Origin: Acidobacteriota bacterium
GTDB taxonomy: Bacteria; Acidobacteriota; Thermoanaerobaculia; Thermoanaerobaculales; Sulfomarinibacteraceae
Length of the DNA stretch: 59,460 nucleotides
Direction of reading: 5' to 3'
NCBI GenBank assembly: GCA_024641545.1
Contig: JAHECW010000010.1
Coordinates: 1-59,460, forward strand
Positions 51,671 to 59,460 of this stretch are shown here, piece after piece (position 1 is the first letter of the stretch; every line of letters starts with the position of its first letter). The notes beneath the pieces are model-generated. The model was not told the origin of the DNA, searched no databases, and saw only the letters and a list, made by a program, of their open reading frames with translations. The translations under genes were made by a program, and so were the position numbers.

Positions 51671-53576
51671 CTTCCTGACCATCGAGCAACGACCGCACGT
51701 GATCGGGGCTCTCGCAGCCCAGATCCAGCGCAAGGCGGAGATACCGGACGCCCTCCGCGACTTCACCGTTCGCCAACAGCACTTCACCCAGGTGGGCGAG
51801 CAAGGTCCCGTCACCGTCGTTCAACTCGATGGCTCGACGAAGCCAGAACTTCGCCTCGCCCAGGGCGCCGAGCCGGTAGTGGACCCAGCCGAGGGAGTCG
51901 AGGTAGGCCGGATTCTCGGGCTCGATCTCGACGGCGAGGTTGATCAGGTCGAGCGCTTCTTCGAGCCTGACTTTTCGATCCGCCCAGAGGTACCCGAGGT
52001 AATTGGCGGCGTTGGCGTCACCGGGATCTGACTCGAGGATCTCGAGGAAGACCCCCTCCGCGTCGTCGAATCGCTGAAGACGCTCGAGCGAGGCCGCCTG
52101 AACAAAGAGAATGTCGCGGTTGTCGGGGAATCTGCCGCGCGCTGCGCGAGCTTCGCGTTCGGCGTCCGCCCACCTCTCCGCCGACTGGAGCACCTGCAAC
52201 CCCATCAGGACCGACGTCGGGTCGGCGCTGTCGAGGAGCGGACGCAGCTGCTGCCAGGCGCGCGGATCGGAAGACCGGATTCTGAATTCCGCTTCGATCG
52301 CCTGCGCCGCCAACCGGGCGGTGCCCTCGAGCCGCGGCTGAAGACGCATCAACGCACCGATTCCGTTGCTCCAATCCTCCTCCTGACGGTAGGATTCGCC
52401 GAACAACCGGACGTACTCCTCACCGGCTTCCTTGGGGTCGGCGATGCGCGCCAACCACTCCCGGGCGACGAGGGGATTTCCCGCCACGAGTTCGATTCTC
52501 GCGCCGGTGACGGCGCACCGGACCGCGTCGGGTGAAGCGGCGACAGCCGCGACCGGTTCCCAGGCCCGGTCGAGCCATCGCCGGGCTTCTTCAAGATCGT
52601 CCATCCTCGACAGGGCCCACGCCAGAGACAACTTGAGATCGATCTCGGTCGGGTTCTTCTTGAGCAACGACCGGAATTCGCCGGCCGCCTCCCGGTACTG
52701 CCCGAGCGCCGAAAGAAGATGGGCCTTGAGGGTGCGACCACGTTCGGAGTCGGGCACCTGTCGCAGGACCCGATTGACCACCTGGAGCGCCTGCGAGGGC
52801 CGGTTGGCATCCCACAGGAGATACGCGGTCCGCATGAGCTGATCGAGGTCGTCATCGGCGAGCGACGCCAACATGAGGTCGGCGGCATCGCCCGGCCGGC
52901 CGAGCTCGATCAGGAGATCAACCGCGGTGTCCCGACAGGGATCCCGGGTCATCGAGCTCGCGGCGCACAGGGCGAAAAGCTCGGCAGCTTCCTCCCGGCG
53001 GCCGAGATCGAGCAACAATTTCGCGTGGTACGAAACCAGCTGCGGCGATCCGGGGCGATTCTGTCTCAGTTCGGCGATGACCGCCTCCGCCTCGGCGGTG
53101 AGCTTCATCCGATCCAGCAGCTGACCGAGGGCCAAGAGCAGGTTCGGGTCGTCGTCGCGTTCGCCGAGCACGTCCTTCAGTGCCGCCCGCGCCTCTTCCA
53201 TCCGATCCGGGTTCTGAACCGAGAATTGGGCCAGGGCGAGAGCGTAGACTCTGCGGCCGTGCCAGTCGAGATCTTCGATTCCTTCGAGAAGGGCCACCGA
53301 ACGATCCACCATCCCGAGCCGGAAGAGCAGGTTGGCGAACCCGATCCGCACTTCCGTCACCGAGGGGTCGTCGCCAAGGGCGCGCTCATAGGCCGCGAGC
53401 GCCTCTCGATATCGTTCTTCGCTCTCCAGGAGCCGGGCGTCGAGGAATGCCCGCAACCCGGCGGGGAGTCCATCGTCCGCGGGATCGTCCGCCGGTTGCT
53501 GGGCGCACAGCGGGCCCGCCAGGACCGCCAGGACCGTGAACGCGAGTGCCGTGATCGCTGCCAAACGTCGAGTCAT
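51654..53576 (-). CDS. Exported TPR protein upstream of lolB-ispE
   Basis: This 640-residue protein has a signal (residues 1-26, ending LCAQQ) and about fifteen TPR-like helical pairs along the whole chain. Examples are YREALAAYERALGDDPSVTE near residues 58-76, FDDAEGVFLEILESDPGDANAANYLGYLWAD near 515-545 and LINLAVEIEPENPAYLDSLGWVHYRLG near 555-580. This arrangement (long TPR lipoprotein-like gene before lolB) is common and may aid outer-membrane assembly. The ATG at 53576 is used because it begins the signal peptide; the ribosome site is weak. It ends within the LolB-like gene. Confidence 0.88.
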   Translation of the reverse strand: MTRRLAAITALAFTVLAVLAGPLCAQQPADDPADDGLPAGLRAFLDARLLESEERYREALAAYERALGDDPSVTEVRIGFANLLFRLGMVDRSVALLEGIEDLDWHGRRVYALALAQFSVQNPDRMEEARAALKDVLGERDDDPNLLLALGQLLDRMKLTAEAEAVIAELRQNRPGSPQLVSYHAKLLLDLGRREEAAELFALCAASSMTRDPCRDTAVDLLIELGRPGDAADLMLASLADDDLDQLMRTAYLLWDANRPSQALQVVNRVLRQVPDSERGRTLKAHLLSALGQYREAAGEFRSLLKKNPTEIDLKLSLAWALSRMDDLEEARRWLDRAWEPVAAVAASPDAVRCAVTGARIELVAGNPLVAREWLARIADPKEAGEEYVRLFGESYRQEEDWSNGIGALMRLQPRLEGTARLAAQAIEAEFRIRSSDPRAWQQLRPLLDSADPTSVLMGLQVLQSAERWADAEREARAARGRFPDNRDILFVQAASLERLQRFDDAEGVFLEILESDPGDANAANYLGYLWADRKVRLEEALDLINLAVEIEPENPAYLDSLGWVHYRLGALGEAKFWLRRAIELNDGDGTLLAHLGEVLLANGEVAEGVRYLRLALDLGCESPDHVRSLLDGQEDAPQP

Positions 53577-53747
53577 ACGAGGTTCATTTCTTCCATACGC
53601 TCTATTCAAGCGTTCTTTTCCGCCGGTTCTTCCCGCAATCGCTGACGAGTTTACCTGGGATGGGCGACCGAACAAGCCTCAAATTCCGTCCAATCGGAAC
53701 CATCGAGGTTCAGACCGACCGGAATTTGGGTGCTACACTTGCGCGCC

Positions 53748-55139
53748 ATGACTGACGCCACGGCTTCCGACTCGCTTTTTTCCGATCTGACTTTTTCCGA
53801 CGTCGACCTCCCCGAGGAGCTCCTCGCGGCCGTCACCGACCTCGGCTTCGAGCGCCTCACCCGAGTTCAGGCCGAGGTGCTCCCACTCTCCCTCGAGGGG
53901 CGGGACATCGTCGCCCAGGCACAGACCGGATCGGGCAAGACCGCAGCCTATCTTCTCACCCTGTTGACCAGGATGATGCGGCGGGAGCGGCAATCGGAAA
54001 TTCAGAATCCCCGTGGATTGATCATCGCTCCGACCCGCGAACTCGCCGTCCAGATCGCCTCGGACGCCGAGAAACTCTCGGTCCACACACCTTTCAGGGT
54101 CCACGTGGTCTTCGGGGGCATCGACTACCGGAAACAGCAGAACCGGTTCGCCGACGGGGTCGATCTCCTCATCGGCACGCCCGGGCGCCTCATCGACTAC
54201 CACCGCAAGGGCGCCTACTCGCTGCACGATACCGAGATGGTCGTCGTCGACGAGTGTGACCGGCTCTTCGACATGGGTTTCGCCGAAGACCTCCGGTGGC
54301 TGCTTCACCGTCTTCCCTATACCGACAAGCGCCAGTCGCTGATGTTCACCGCCACGCTTTCGCGGCGGGTCATGCAGCTCGGGTGGCGGGAGATGTCGAA
54401 CCCCGCCGAGATCGTCATCAACCGCGAGCAGCTCACCCCCGACACGGTTCACCAGGAGCTCTACCACGTCGCGTCCCACGAGAAACTGTCGCTCCTGCTC
54501 GGCCTGCTCAAGCGCGAGGGCGGCGAACGGATCATGATCTTTCTCAACACCAAGCACGCCGCCCGCCGTCTCGTCGAAGACCTGCGCCGGCACGGCTACA
54601 CCGCCCGCGGTCTCACCGGAGACGTCATGCAGACCAAGCGGCTGAAGGTGCTTGACGACTTCCGCGACGGCAATCTTCCGATCCTCGTCGCGACCGATGT
54701 CGCGAGCCGCGGTCTGCACATCGACGGGGTCACCCACGTCATCAACTTCGACCTGCCGCAGGATGCCGAAGACTATGTCCACCGCATCGGCCGAACCGCG
54801 CGGGTCGGCGCCGAGGGCAAGGCCTTCACCCTCGCCTGCGACGATTATGTCTACTCCCTCGATGCGGTCCACAAGTTCGTCGGTTACGAGATCCCCGTCT
54901 GCTTCGCACCCGAGGAGCTTTTCGCCGAGGTCATCCCGTATCGGCACAAGCCGAGACCGAAACCTCGACAGGACGACCGGCGACCGCCGCCGAGGCGACC
55001 CGCCGATCGGCGACCGACGCCCGCCGGCCCACCCCCCGAGCGACCCGTCGAGGCGGCTGCCGACGGCGAACAACCGAAGAAGAAACGACGCCGGCGCCGG
55101 CGTCGGCCGGTGAAACCGCCGACAAACGCCGAGGGATAG
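53748..55139 (+). CDS. DEAD-box RNA helicase, RhlB/RhlE-like
   Basis: This 463-residue ATP-dependent RNA helicase has a Q motif with RLTRVQAEVLP near residue 41. Walker A is AQTGSGKT near 64, and motif Ia is PTRELAVQ. Motif II is VDECD, a variant of DEAD that keeps the catalytic DE. Motif III is FTATL, with FLNTKHAA, VATDVASRGLHIDGV and HRIGRTAR for motifs IV-VI. The C-terminal tail (about 405-463) is Pro/Arg-rich and ends with a run of Arg and Lys (KKKRRRRRRRP), likely RNA binding. It is probably part of RNA decay or cold response. Confidence 0.95.
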   Translation: MTDATASDSLFSDLTFSDVDLPEELLAAVTDLGFERLTRVQAEVLPLSLEGRDIVAQAQTGSGKTAAYLLTLLTRMMRRERQSEIQNPRGLIIAPTRELAVQIASDAEKLSVHTPFRVHVVFGGIDYRKQQNRFADGVDLLIGTPGRLIDYHRKGAYSLHDTEMVVVDECDRLFDMGFAEDLRWLLHRLPYTDKRQSLMFTATLSRRVMQLGWREMSNPAEIVINREQLTPDTVHQELYHVASHEKLSLLLGLLKREGGERIMIFLNTKHAARRLVEDLRRHGYTARGLTGDVMQTKRLKVLDDFRDGNLPILVATDVASRGLHIDGVTHVINFDLPQDAEDYVHRIGRTARVGAEGKAFTLACDDYVYSLDAVHKFVGYEIPVCFAPEELFAEVIPYRHKPRPKPRQDDRRPPPRRPADRRPTPAGPPPERPVEAAADGEQPKKKRRRRRRRPVKPPTNAEG

Positions 55140-55224
55140 GACGCGCTCGAGGTTCCCGTCGCTGTCCCTGTCCCGGCCGCTGCCCCGGTCGCTGACCCCG
55201 ACGAACTCGGCTAAAGTTGTGGTG

Positions 55225-56334
55225 ATGAAAATCCGAGCCATCCTCCTCGTCGTCGCTTTCGCCATTCTCACCGCCAGCACCGGCCCGGCCAAGACGCGCC
55301 CCCCGGACGGCATCCTCGCGGCGTCGGTAGGTGACACCGTCGTGCTGGTCGAACCCTTCAGCAGCCGAACGATCACCTTCGAGACCGGCCCCGTCGGCTG
55401 GCTCTTCCCGGCTCCCGGGGGGATTCTCTTCGCCCCGGATGTCATCCACGCTCGGACCACGGTCATCAATCTGCTCGCGCTCGCGGTCGTCGACCGCCTC
55501 GACGGCCTCACCATGCCGCACTTCAGCGCCAACCCCGACCGCTACACCGCCATCACCGACGAGATCGTCATCCTGAGCTACCCCGACCGCGCGGTCATCA
55601 AGACGATCGGGGCGAAAATCGCCCATCCGTGGCAGGTCATCATGGCCCCGGACGGAGCTGCCATGATGATCCTCGAGCGACTGCCGGACGGGAGCGCCGG
55701 TGTGCACATGACCACGGTGAACCTCATCACGGGCCAGGTGGTCTACCGCCGGCCCCTGATCGGCGACATCCGCCACTTCGCGTTGTCGCCCCAGCTCGGC
55801 ATCCTCGCTCTGGCCGACGCCGAGAGCAACCGGGTTCACCTCGTCGAGCCCGCGACCCTGACGCCCATTGCCGAGCGTGCCGCCGCCGGCCGGCCCGTCG
55901 ACGTCACCTTCGCTCACGAGGGAAAGACCATGGCCACCGCAATCGCCACCGGCGACGGCGCCGGCATCCTCGATCTCGCGATCTTCAAGACCGGCAAGAA
56001 GGGTATGAGTATCGGCAAGGAGTACTCGATCCCCCTCGGCGCGAGCCCGGTCCGGATCGCCGCCTCGCCCGGAGGCAACTATGTCGCCGTCGCCTTCGAG
56101 GGCGGTTCGGTCACCATCGTCGATGTCGGTGAACGGAAAGCCATCGCCACCGGAACGCTCCCCGGTACGCCGCGCGATCTCCGCTGGTGCGATCCCTTGA
56201 GCGAAGGGCCCATGATCGCCGACTGGTCCGACGGCGAGACCCGACCGGAATTCGGGACCTTTGTCCCCAAGGTCAGGGACGAAGGGGAACTGAGCGGCCT
56301 CGAGGAGCCGGTGTGGAAAAAGCCGCCGAACTGA
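55225..56334 (+). CDS. Exported beta-propeller-like protein of unknown function
   Basis: This protein of about 369 residues has a signal (residues 1-22). Repeated four-strand units suggest a propeller (ILAASVGDTVVLVEPFS, FALSPQLGILALADAESNRVHLVEP, IAASPGGNYVAVAFEGGSVTIVDVGERK). There are no catalytic residues I recognise. Two GTG codons directly precede the ATG and could also start it. Its 3' end overlaps the queG start by 22 bases, so the genes are coupled, though no functional link is evident. Confidence 0.65.
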   Translation: MKIRAILLVVAFAILTASTGPAKTRPPDGILAASVGDTVVLVEPFSSRTITFETGPVGWLFPAPGGILFAPDVIHARTTVINLLALAVVDRLDGLTMPHFSANPDRYTAITDEIVILSYPDRAVIKTIGAKIAHPWQVIMAPDGAAMMILERLPDGSAGVHMTTVNLITGQVVYRRPLIGDIRHFALSPQLGILALADAESNRVHLVEPATLTPIAERAAAGRPVDVTFAHEGKTMATAIATGDGAGILDLAIFKTGKKGMSIGKEYSIPLGASPVRIAASPGGNYVAVAFEGGSVTIVDVGERKAIATGTLPGTPRDLRWCDPLSEGPMIADWSDGETRPEFGTFVPKVRDEGELSGLEEPVWKKPPN

Positions 56335-57260
56335 GGACCTGGGCCCTCGACGAGGGATTCGACCTCGTCGGCATCGCCGCCGCCGGGCCCGCCGAGACCA
56401 CGCCGCACCTCCGAGATTGGCTTGCCGCCGGGATGCACGGTCGGATGGGCTACATGGCGGAGACCGTAGCCCAGCGTGCGCATCCCGAACACCTCCTCGC
56501 GGGTTGCCGATCGGTCGTGATGGTGGCCTCGAGCTACCGCGGCTCGCAGCCGGACTCCGACGCGCTCCCGGCCGACGATCGAGTGTGGATCTCGCGCTAC
56601 GCCTGGGGCCGCGACTATCATCGTCTCCTCAAGAAGAGCCTGGTACGGCTGGGTCGTCGTCTGGAAGAACATCAACCCGGCTGTACCTGGCGCGCGGTGG
56701 TCGACACCGCGCCGCTGCTCGAACGCGAGTGGGCCGCCCGCGCCGGACTCGGCTGGATCGGCAAGAACACCATGCTGCTCAACCGCCGCCTCGGTTCCGA
56801 GCTCTTCCTCGGCGCCCTGCTCACCGATCAGGCGATCGAACCCGATGAACCCGTCACCGATCACTGCGGCCGGTGCACGGCCTGCCTCGACGCCTGCCCC
56901 ACCGGCGCCTTCCCGAGATCCTACGTCCTCGACGCCCGGCGCTGCATCGGGTACCTCACCGTGGAGCACCGCGGCGAAATCGACCCCGCCCTCGCCCCCG
57001 CGATGGGTGACATGGTGGCCGGTTGCGATCGCTGCAACGAGGTCTGTCCGTGGACCAGGAAGGCGCCCGTCGATCTCCACCCCGAGTTTTCCCCGGCGCC
57101 GCACCGCTTCCGCCCCCTCCTCGCCGACCTCGAAGGGCTCGACGAGAACGAATGGAAGCGCTGGCGGCAGGGGAGCGCTCTCGGGAGAATCCCCTTCACG
57201 CAGCTCCGGCGAAGCCTCGCCGTGGTCGGGGCCAACCTGGACCGGCGGGACGGCGACTGA
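56313..57260 (+). CDS. queG: Epoxyqueuosine reductase
   Basis: This 315-residue cobalamin and iron-sulphur enzyme makes queuosine from epoxyqueuosine in tRNA. The N-terminal domain (RTWALDEGFDLVGIA, WLAAGMHGRMGYM) is typical. LLEREWAARAGLGWIGKNTMLLN is the strongest family signature (about residues 133-155). Two 4Fe-4S motifs follow: CGRCTACLDACPTGA near 187-201 and GCDRCNEVCPWTRKA near 236-250. The GTG at 56313 has GAGGAG 5 bases upstream and gives normal family length; the frame upstream lies over the preceding gene. Confidence 0.95.
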   Translation: MEKAAELRTWALDEGFDLVGIAAAGPAETTPHLRDWLAAGMHGRMGYMAETVAQRAHPEHLLAGCRSVVMVASSYRGSQPDSDALPADDRVWISRYAWGRDYHRLLKKSLVRLGRRLEEHQPGCTWRAVVDTAPLLEREWAARAGLGWIGKNTMLLNRRLGSELFLGALLTDQAIEPDEPVTDHCGRCTACLDACPTGAFPRSYVLDARRCIGYLTVEHRGEIDPALAPAMGDMVAGCDRCNEVCPWTRKAPVDLHPEFSPAPHRFRPLLADLEGLDENEWKRWRQGSALGRIPFTQLRRSLAVVGANLDRRDGD

Positions 57261-57274
57261 AAAAGTCCGTCAAA

Positions 57275-57319
57275 TTCAATTCTGCGGCCCCGGAAGAAGG
57301 CCCGGGCCGCAGAATTGAA
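57275..57319. terminator. Bidirectional terminator between queG and infC
   Basis: The perfect 16-bp stem TTCAATTCTGCGGCCC/GGGCCGCAGAATTGAA (57275-57290 and 57304-57319) has a 13-base loop. It is followed by AAAA on the plus strand (and TTTGACGG on the other side). A second GC hairpin (CCGCCC...GGGCGG, 57322-57340) follows. It serves two convergent genes. Confidence 0.7.
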
Positions 57320-57365
57320 AACCGCCCGCGGGGCGGGCGGAGTCGGCGTTGAATCGAACTCGGTC

Positions 57366-57911
57366 CTACTTCTTGAGCGGCCTCATCACCATCGTTAGAT
57401 CGCGACCCTCGAGGCGATCGGGCATCTTCTCGAGCTTGGCAACATCCTGGAGCTCCTCGGCGACTCTGCGGAGCAGGTCGAAACCGTTCTCGGGACGACG
57501 CATCTCGCGCATGCGAAACATGATGGTCACCTTGACGTGCTTGCCCTCGTCGAGGAACTTGCGGGCCCGTCGGGTCTTGGTTTCGAAATCGTGGATGTTG
57601 ATGTTGGGGCGGTACTTGACCTCTTTGATGTCGACCTGGTGCTGCTGCTTCTTGGCCTCACGCGCCTTTTTTTCCTGCTCGAAGCGGAAACGCCCGTAAT
57701 CCATGATCTTGCAGACGATGGGGCGGGTGGTGGCGGCGACCTCGACGAGATCCAGCCCGGCATCGCGGGCCATTCTCAGGGCCTCATCGACCGGGACAAC
57801 ACCAACCTGTTCTCCATCGGCGCCGATAAGGCGTACCGGCGTCAGCCGGATTCGTTCATTGATTCGCACCTGGGGTGCTTCAGGGTCGTCTCGAAACGCG
57901 AACTTGCGGAT
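57366..57911 (-). CDS. infC: Translation initiation factor IF-3, non-AUG start
   Basis: This 181-residue factor binds the 30S subunit and checks the start codon. The N-domain contains VRLIGADGEQVGVVPVDEALRMA near residues 27-46; the linker has PIVCKIMDYGRFRFEQEKK. The C-domain shows EVKYRPNINIHDFETKTRRARKFLDEGKHVKVTIMFR. The start is taken as ATC at 57911: AAAGGAGG (57925-57918) sits 6 bases upstream (3 from a second ATC at 57914), and this gives normal IF-3 length. A GTG at 57869 has no ribosome site and would cut the N-terminus. ATT, ATC or ATA starts are known for infC and allow IF-3 to limit its own synthesis. Confidence 0.93.
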   Translation of the reverse strand: MRKFAFRDDPEAPQVRINERIRLTPVRLIGADGEQVGVVPVDEALRMARDAGLDLVEVAATTRPIVCKIMDYGRFRFEQEKKAREAKKQQHQVDIKEVKYRPNINIHDFETKTRRARKFLDEGKHVKVTIMFRMREMRRPENGFDLLRRVAEELQDVAKLEKMPDRLEGRDLTMVMRPLKK

Positions 57912-57977
57912 GATTTGCCTCCTTTTTCTCTCGGTTGTCTTCGCAGCCGACCGAACCTTCGGCCAGGCTGAAATCGC

Positions 57978-57983
57978 AGTATA
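57978..57983 (-). promoter_or_regulatory. Putative extended -10 of infC
   Basis: On the minus strand TGATATACT contains TATACT preceded by a TG motif. The -35 region is weak. The leader would be about 60 bases. Confidence 0.4.
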
Positions 57984-58006
57984 TCAAAATGCCGTCAATC
58001 AGCACC

Positions 58007-58037
58007 GCCGCCGGGACGGTTTCCCGTCCCGGCGACC
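58007..58037 (-). terminator. GC hairpin after the partial secreted-protein gene
   Basis: CCGGGACGG and CCGTCCCGG arms with a short loop lie about 12 bases after the stop of the gene at 58049. No T-run follows. Confidence 0.45.
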
Positions 58038-58048
58038 GAATCACGCCT

Positions 58049-59460
58049 CTACTGTTCGCCGACGGCCAACGACCAATTGCCGCAGTCGCCGGTTTCGAAA
58101 CCGTCCTCAAACAGCGCGTTCAGGCCATCGCAGGGCATGGCGCCTTCGATGACGACATCATCGATGTTCCAGCCGCAGTAGTTCCAGCTGCTGTCGGTAG
58201 CCCCGTAGGTCCAGCTGATCTGCACCTGGCTTTGGCCGACAGCCTGCGGCAGCGCGACCACCTGTTCGATCCACGCCTGGTCGTCGATGGTCGTGCCGTC
58301 GTTCTCCCACACCGTCTGCCAGCTCGCCCCACCATCCGTTGACAGCCGGATCCTGGCGTTGTCATAGGTATCCTGTTCGACGCCGAGCCAGCGACGGAAC
58401 CGAAGCTGAACCGAAGTCGCCGTCGAAAGATCGATCACCGGCGTGGTGAGCTTCAGCTCGTTGTCGCCGAGGCTCGCCGGTATGTCGCCCTGGAGGTTGA
58501 CGCCATAGACGTTCGGCCCGGTGAAACCGGCCGTCGGGTCCGGTCCGCCGTAGCCGTCCTGACCCTGTCCCGTCGGCTGGCCGAACGCCCACCCGGTTGC
58601 CGGGAAGCCGCCGTTGTCGATGGCCCACCCCGGGTCGGAGTCGAAGCTCTCGCTGAGGAAGACGCCCCATCCTGCCGTCTCCACTTGGAAGTAGGCCCCG
58701 CCGTTGGTGTCGGAGCCCAGGTTGCCGAGCGCATCCACGCTTCGGACCTCGAAGAAGAAGGTCGTGCACGGCGGCACGCCTTCGGCGGTGATCACGTGAT
58801 CGATGGCCGGGATCCCGTTGCTCAGAATCGTCGACGGGGGTGTGGTCTGGCCGTACGCCACCACCGTTGTTCCCGGCTCATCGGTGGTGAAGCTGAAGGT
58901 CACCGACGACTCCGTGGCCACTGCCTGGACGTTGCTGATCGCCGGCCCGGCGCAGTCGAGCGTCGCGGTGTCGATCTTGGCGGCCGGTGAACCCGAACCG
59001 GTGTCGGCGTCGTTGTACGTCACCGTCAGCACCTCGCCGTGGGAAACCGTGAGATCGCTGCCCAGAACTGCGGTTCCATGGAACTGGACAACGCCGACGC
59101 CGACGCTCGACACCTCGACCGGGACCGATCCGCCGGAGGGCGACGACAGGAAAACGTCGAACGGCGGATCGCCGTCGAGATCCTCGTCAAAGACATCGAT
59201 CGCGACCGATGAATCGCAGCGATAGACGGTTCGGTCGAAGACCACCACCCCATCGGAACCCGCCGCCACCATGGTCGTGGCGTCGGTGGGCAGGTGGTTG
59301 TGCGCGGTGACCCGAACCAGCAGGTTCGAGCCCGGCGATGGTGCATCGATGGGAAACGCCGCCGTACCGGTGGCGTCGGTCAGGCCGGCGCCGAGGAGCG
59401 TCCCGTTCTGAGTGACGCCGACCATGGCCAGGGCAACCGGTCCGATCGCACCGTCGCTCA
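58049..59460 (-). CDS. C-terminal part of a large secreted multidomain protein (partial)
   Basis: The frame stays open to the window edge, so the N-terminus is missing; at least 470 residues are seen. Visible parts are an Ig-like segment (residues before about 150), a fibronectin-like or protease C-terminal-like segment (ISNVQAVATESSVTFSFTTDEPGTTVVAYG), and a jelly-roll type domain (ESFDSDPGWAIDNGG, VQLRFRRWLGVEQD, IRLSTDGGASWQTVW, NYCGWNIDDVVIEG). It ends LFEDGFETGDCGNWS followed by seven residues, the same tail as the NHL protein at 32680. It resembles the C-terminal parts of secreted peptidases (gingipain/C25 style), but the catalytic domain is outside the window. Confidence 0.75.
   Translation of the reverse strand, partial: SDGAIGPVALAMVGVTQNGTLLGAGLTDATGTAAFPIDAPSPGSNLLVRVTAHNHLPTDATTMVAAGSDGVVVFDRTVYRCDSSVAIDVFDEDLDGDPPFDVFLSSPSGGSVPVEVSSVGVGVVQFHGTAVLGSDLTVSHGEVLTVTYNDADTGSGSPAAKIDTATLDCAGPAISNVQAVATESSVTFSFTTDEPGTTVVAYGQTTPPSTILSNGIPAIDHVITAEGVPPCTTFFFEVRSVDALGNLGSDTNGGAYFQVETAGWGVFLSESFDSDPGWAIDNGGFPATGWAFGQPTGQGQDGYGGPDPTAGFTGPNVYGVNLQGDIPASLGDNELKLTTPVIDLSTATSVQLRFRRWLGVEQDTYDNARIRLSTDGGASWQTVWENDGTTIDDQAWIEQVVALPQAVGQSQVQISWTYGATDSSWNYCGWNIDDVVIEGAMPCDGLNALFEDGFETGDCGNWSLAVGEQ

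Noticed and set aside
53733-55532. 599-codon minus-strand frame opposite the helicase
   Set aside because: The helicase motifs are complete on the plus strand; the antisense product has no motif.

Overview
The window is GC-rich and densely coded. It has the feel of an anaerobic or facultatively anaerobic, didermic, non-photosynthetic bacterium. Several traits suggest an acidobacterium, perhaps Thermoanaerobaculia-like: a DUF5916 outer-membrane protein, TonB receptors with carboxypeptidase-regulatory domains, many multihaem cytochromes, and secreted proteins ending in a DGFETGD...WS tail. That placement is inference from gene content; there is no rRNA here to test it. No prophage, CRISPR array or transposase gene was seen.

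Layout. 0.3-9.5 kb holds mixed housekeeping and secreted genes: a YhhN membrane protein, a TPR protein, a DUF3014 protein, a phytase-like/endonuclease fusion, a TerB-like protein and leuS. 9.5-14 kb holds an AT-richer polytopic membrane protein and a CpxA/CpxR-like two-component pair divergent from a Spy/CpxP-like periplasmic sensor. 14-21 kb holds a DUF5916 protein, a glutathione S-transferase, a 3-hydroxyacyl-CoA dehydrogenase and a Sua5/YrdC protein, interspersed with fold-back repeats including a MITE-like element. 21-25 kb is a surface-polysaccharide patch (GT4 glycosyltransferase, DegT aminotransferase, UDP-glucose dehydrogenase). 25.9-30.5 kb is an unusual plus-strand operon: a Cys-rich secreted peptide, a TonB receptor, a small periplasmic protein, a NosR/NapH-like membrane polyferredoxin and a Cys-containing mini membrane protein.

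The most striking part is 30.5-43.3 kb, all on the minus strand. It encodes five multihaem c-type cytochromes (21, 4, 4, 8 and 14 haem motifs, 51 in total), three NHL beta-propellers, an outer-membrane beta-barrel and a parvulin-type foldase, with many genes overlapping. Two of the cytochromes are small tetrahaem proteins with the layout of OmcE-type nanowire subunits. One of these sits behind its own good promoter, with a CRP/FNR-like palindrome at about -61.5, and is followed by a strong terminator. I read the block as an extracellular electron transfer locus: foldase, outer-membrane conduit, propellers, periplasmic electron carriers and a polymerising tetrahaem filament.

43.7-59.5 kb returns to core genes: an S4 RNA-binding protein, an MTA/SAH deaminase whose ribosome site lies in a perfect hairpin, a PilZ protein, a universal stress protein, and the widely conserved order TPR-lolB-ispE-(spoVG)-tRNA-Gln-prs-rplY-pth. 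These are followed by a DEAD-box helicase, a propeller-like secreted protein, queG, infC starting at a non-AUG codon, and the 3' part of a large secreted protein that runs off the window.
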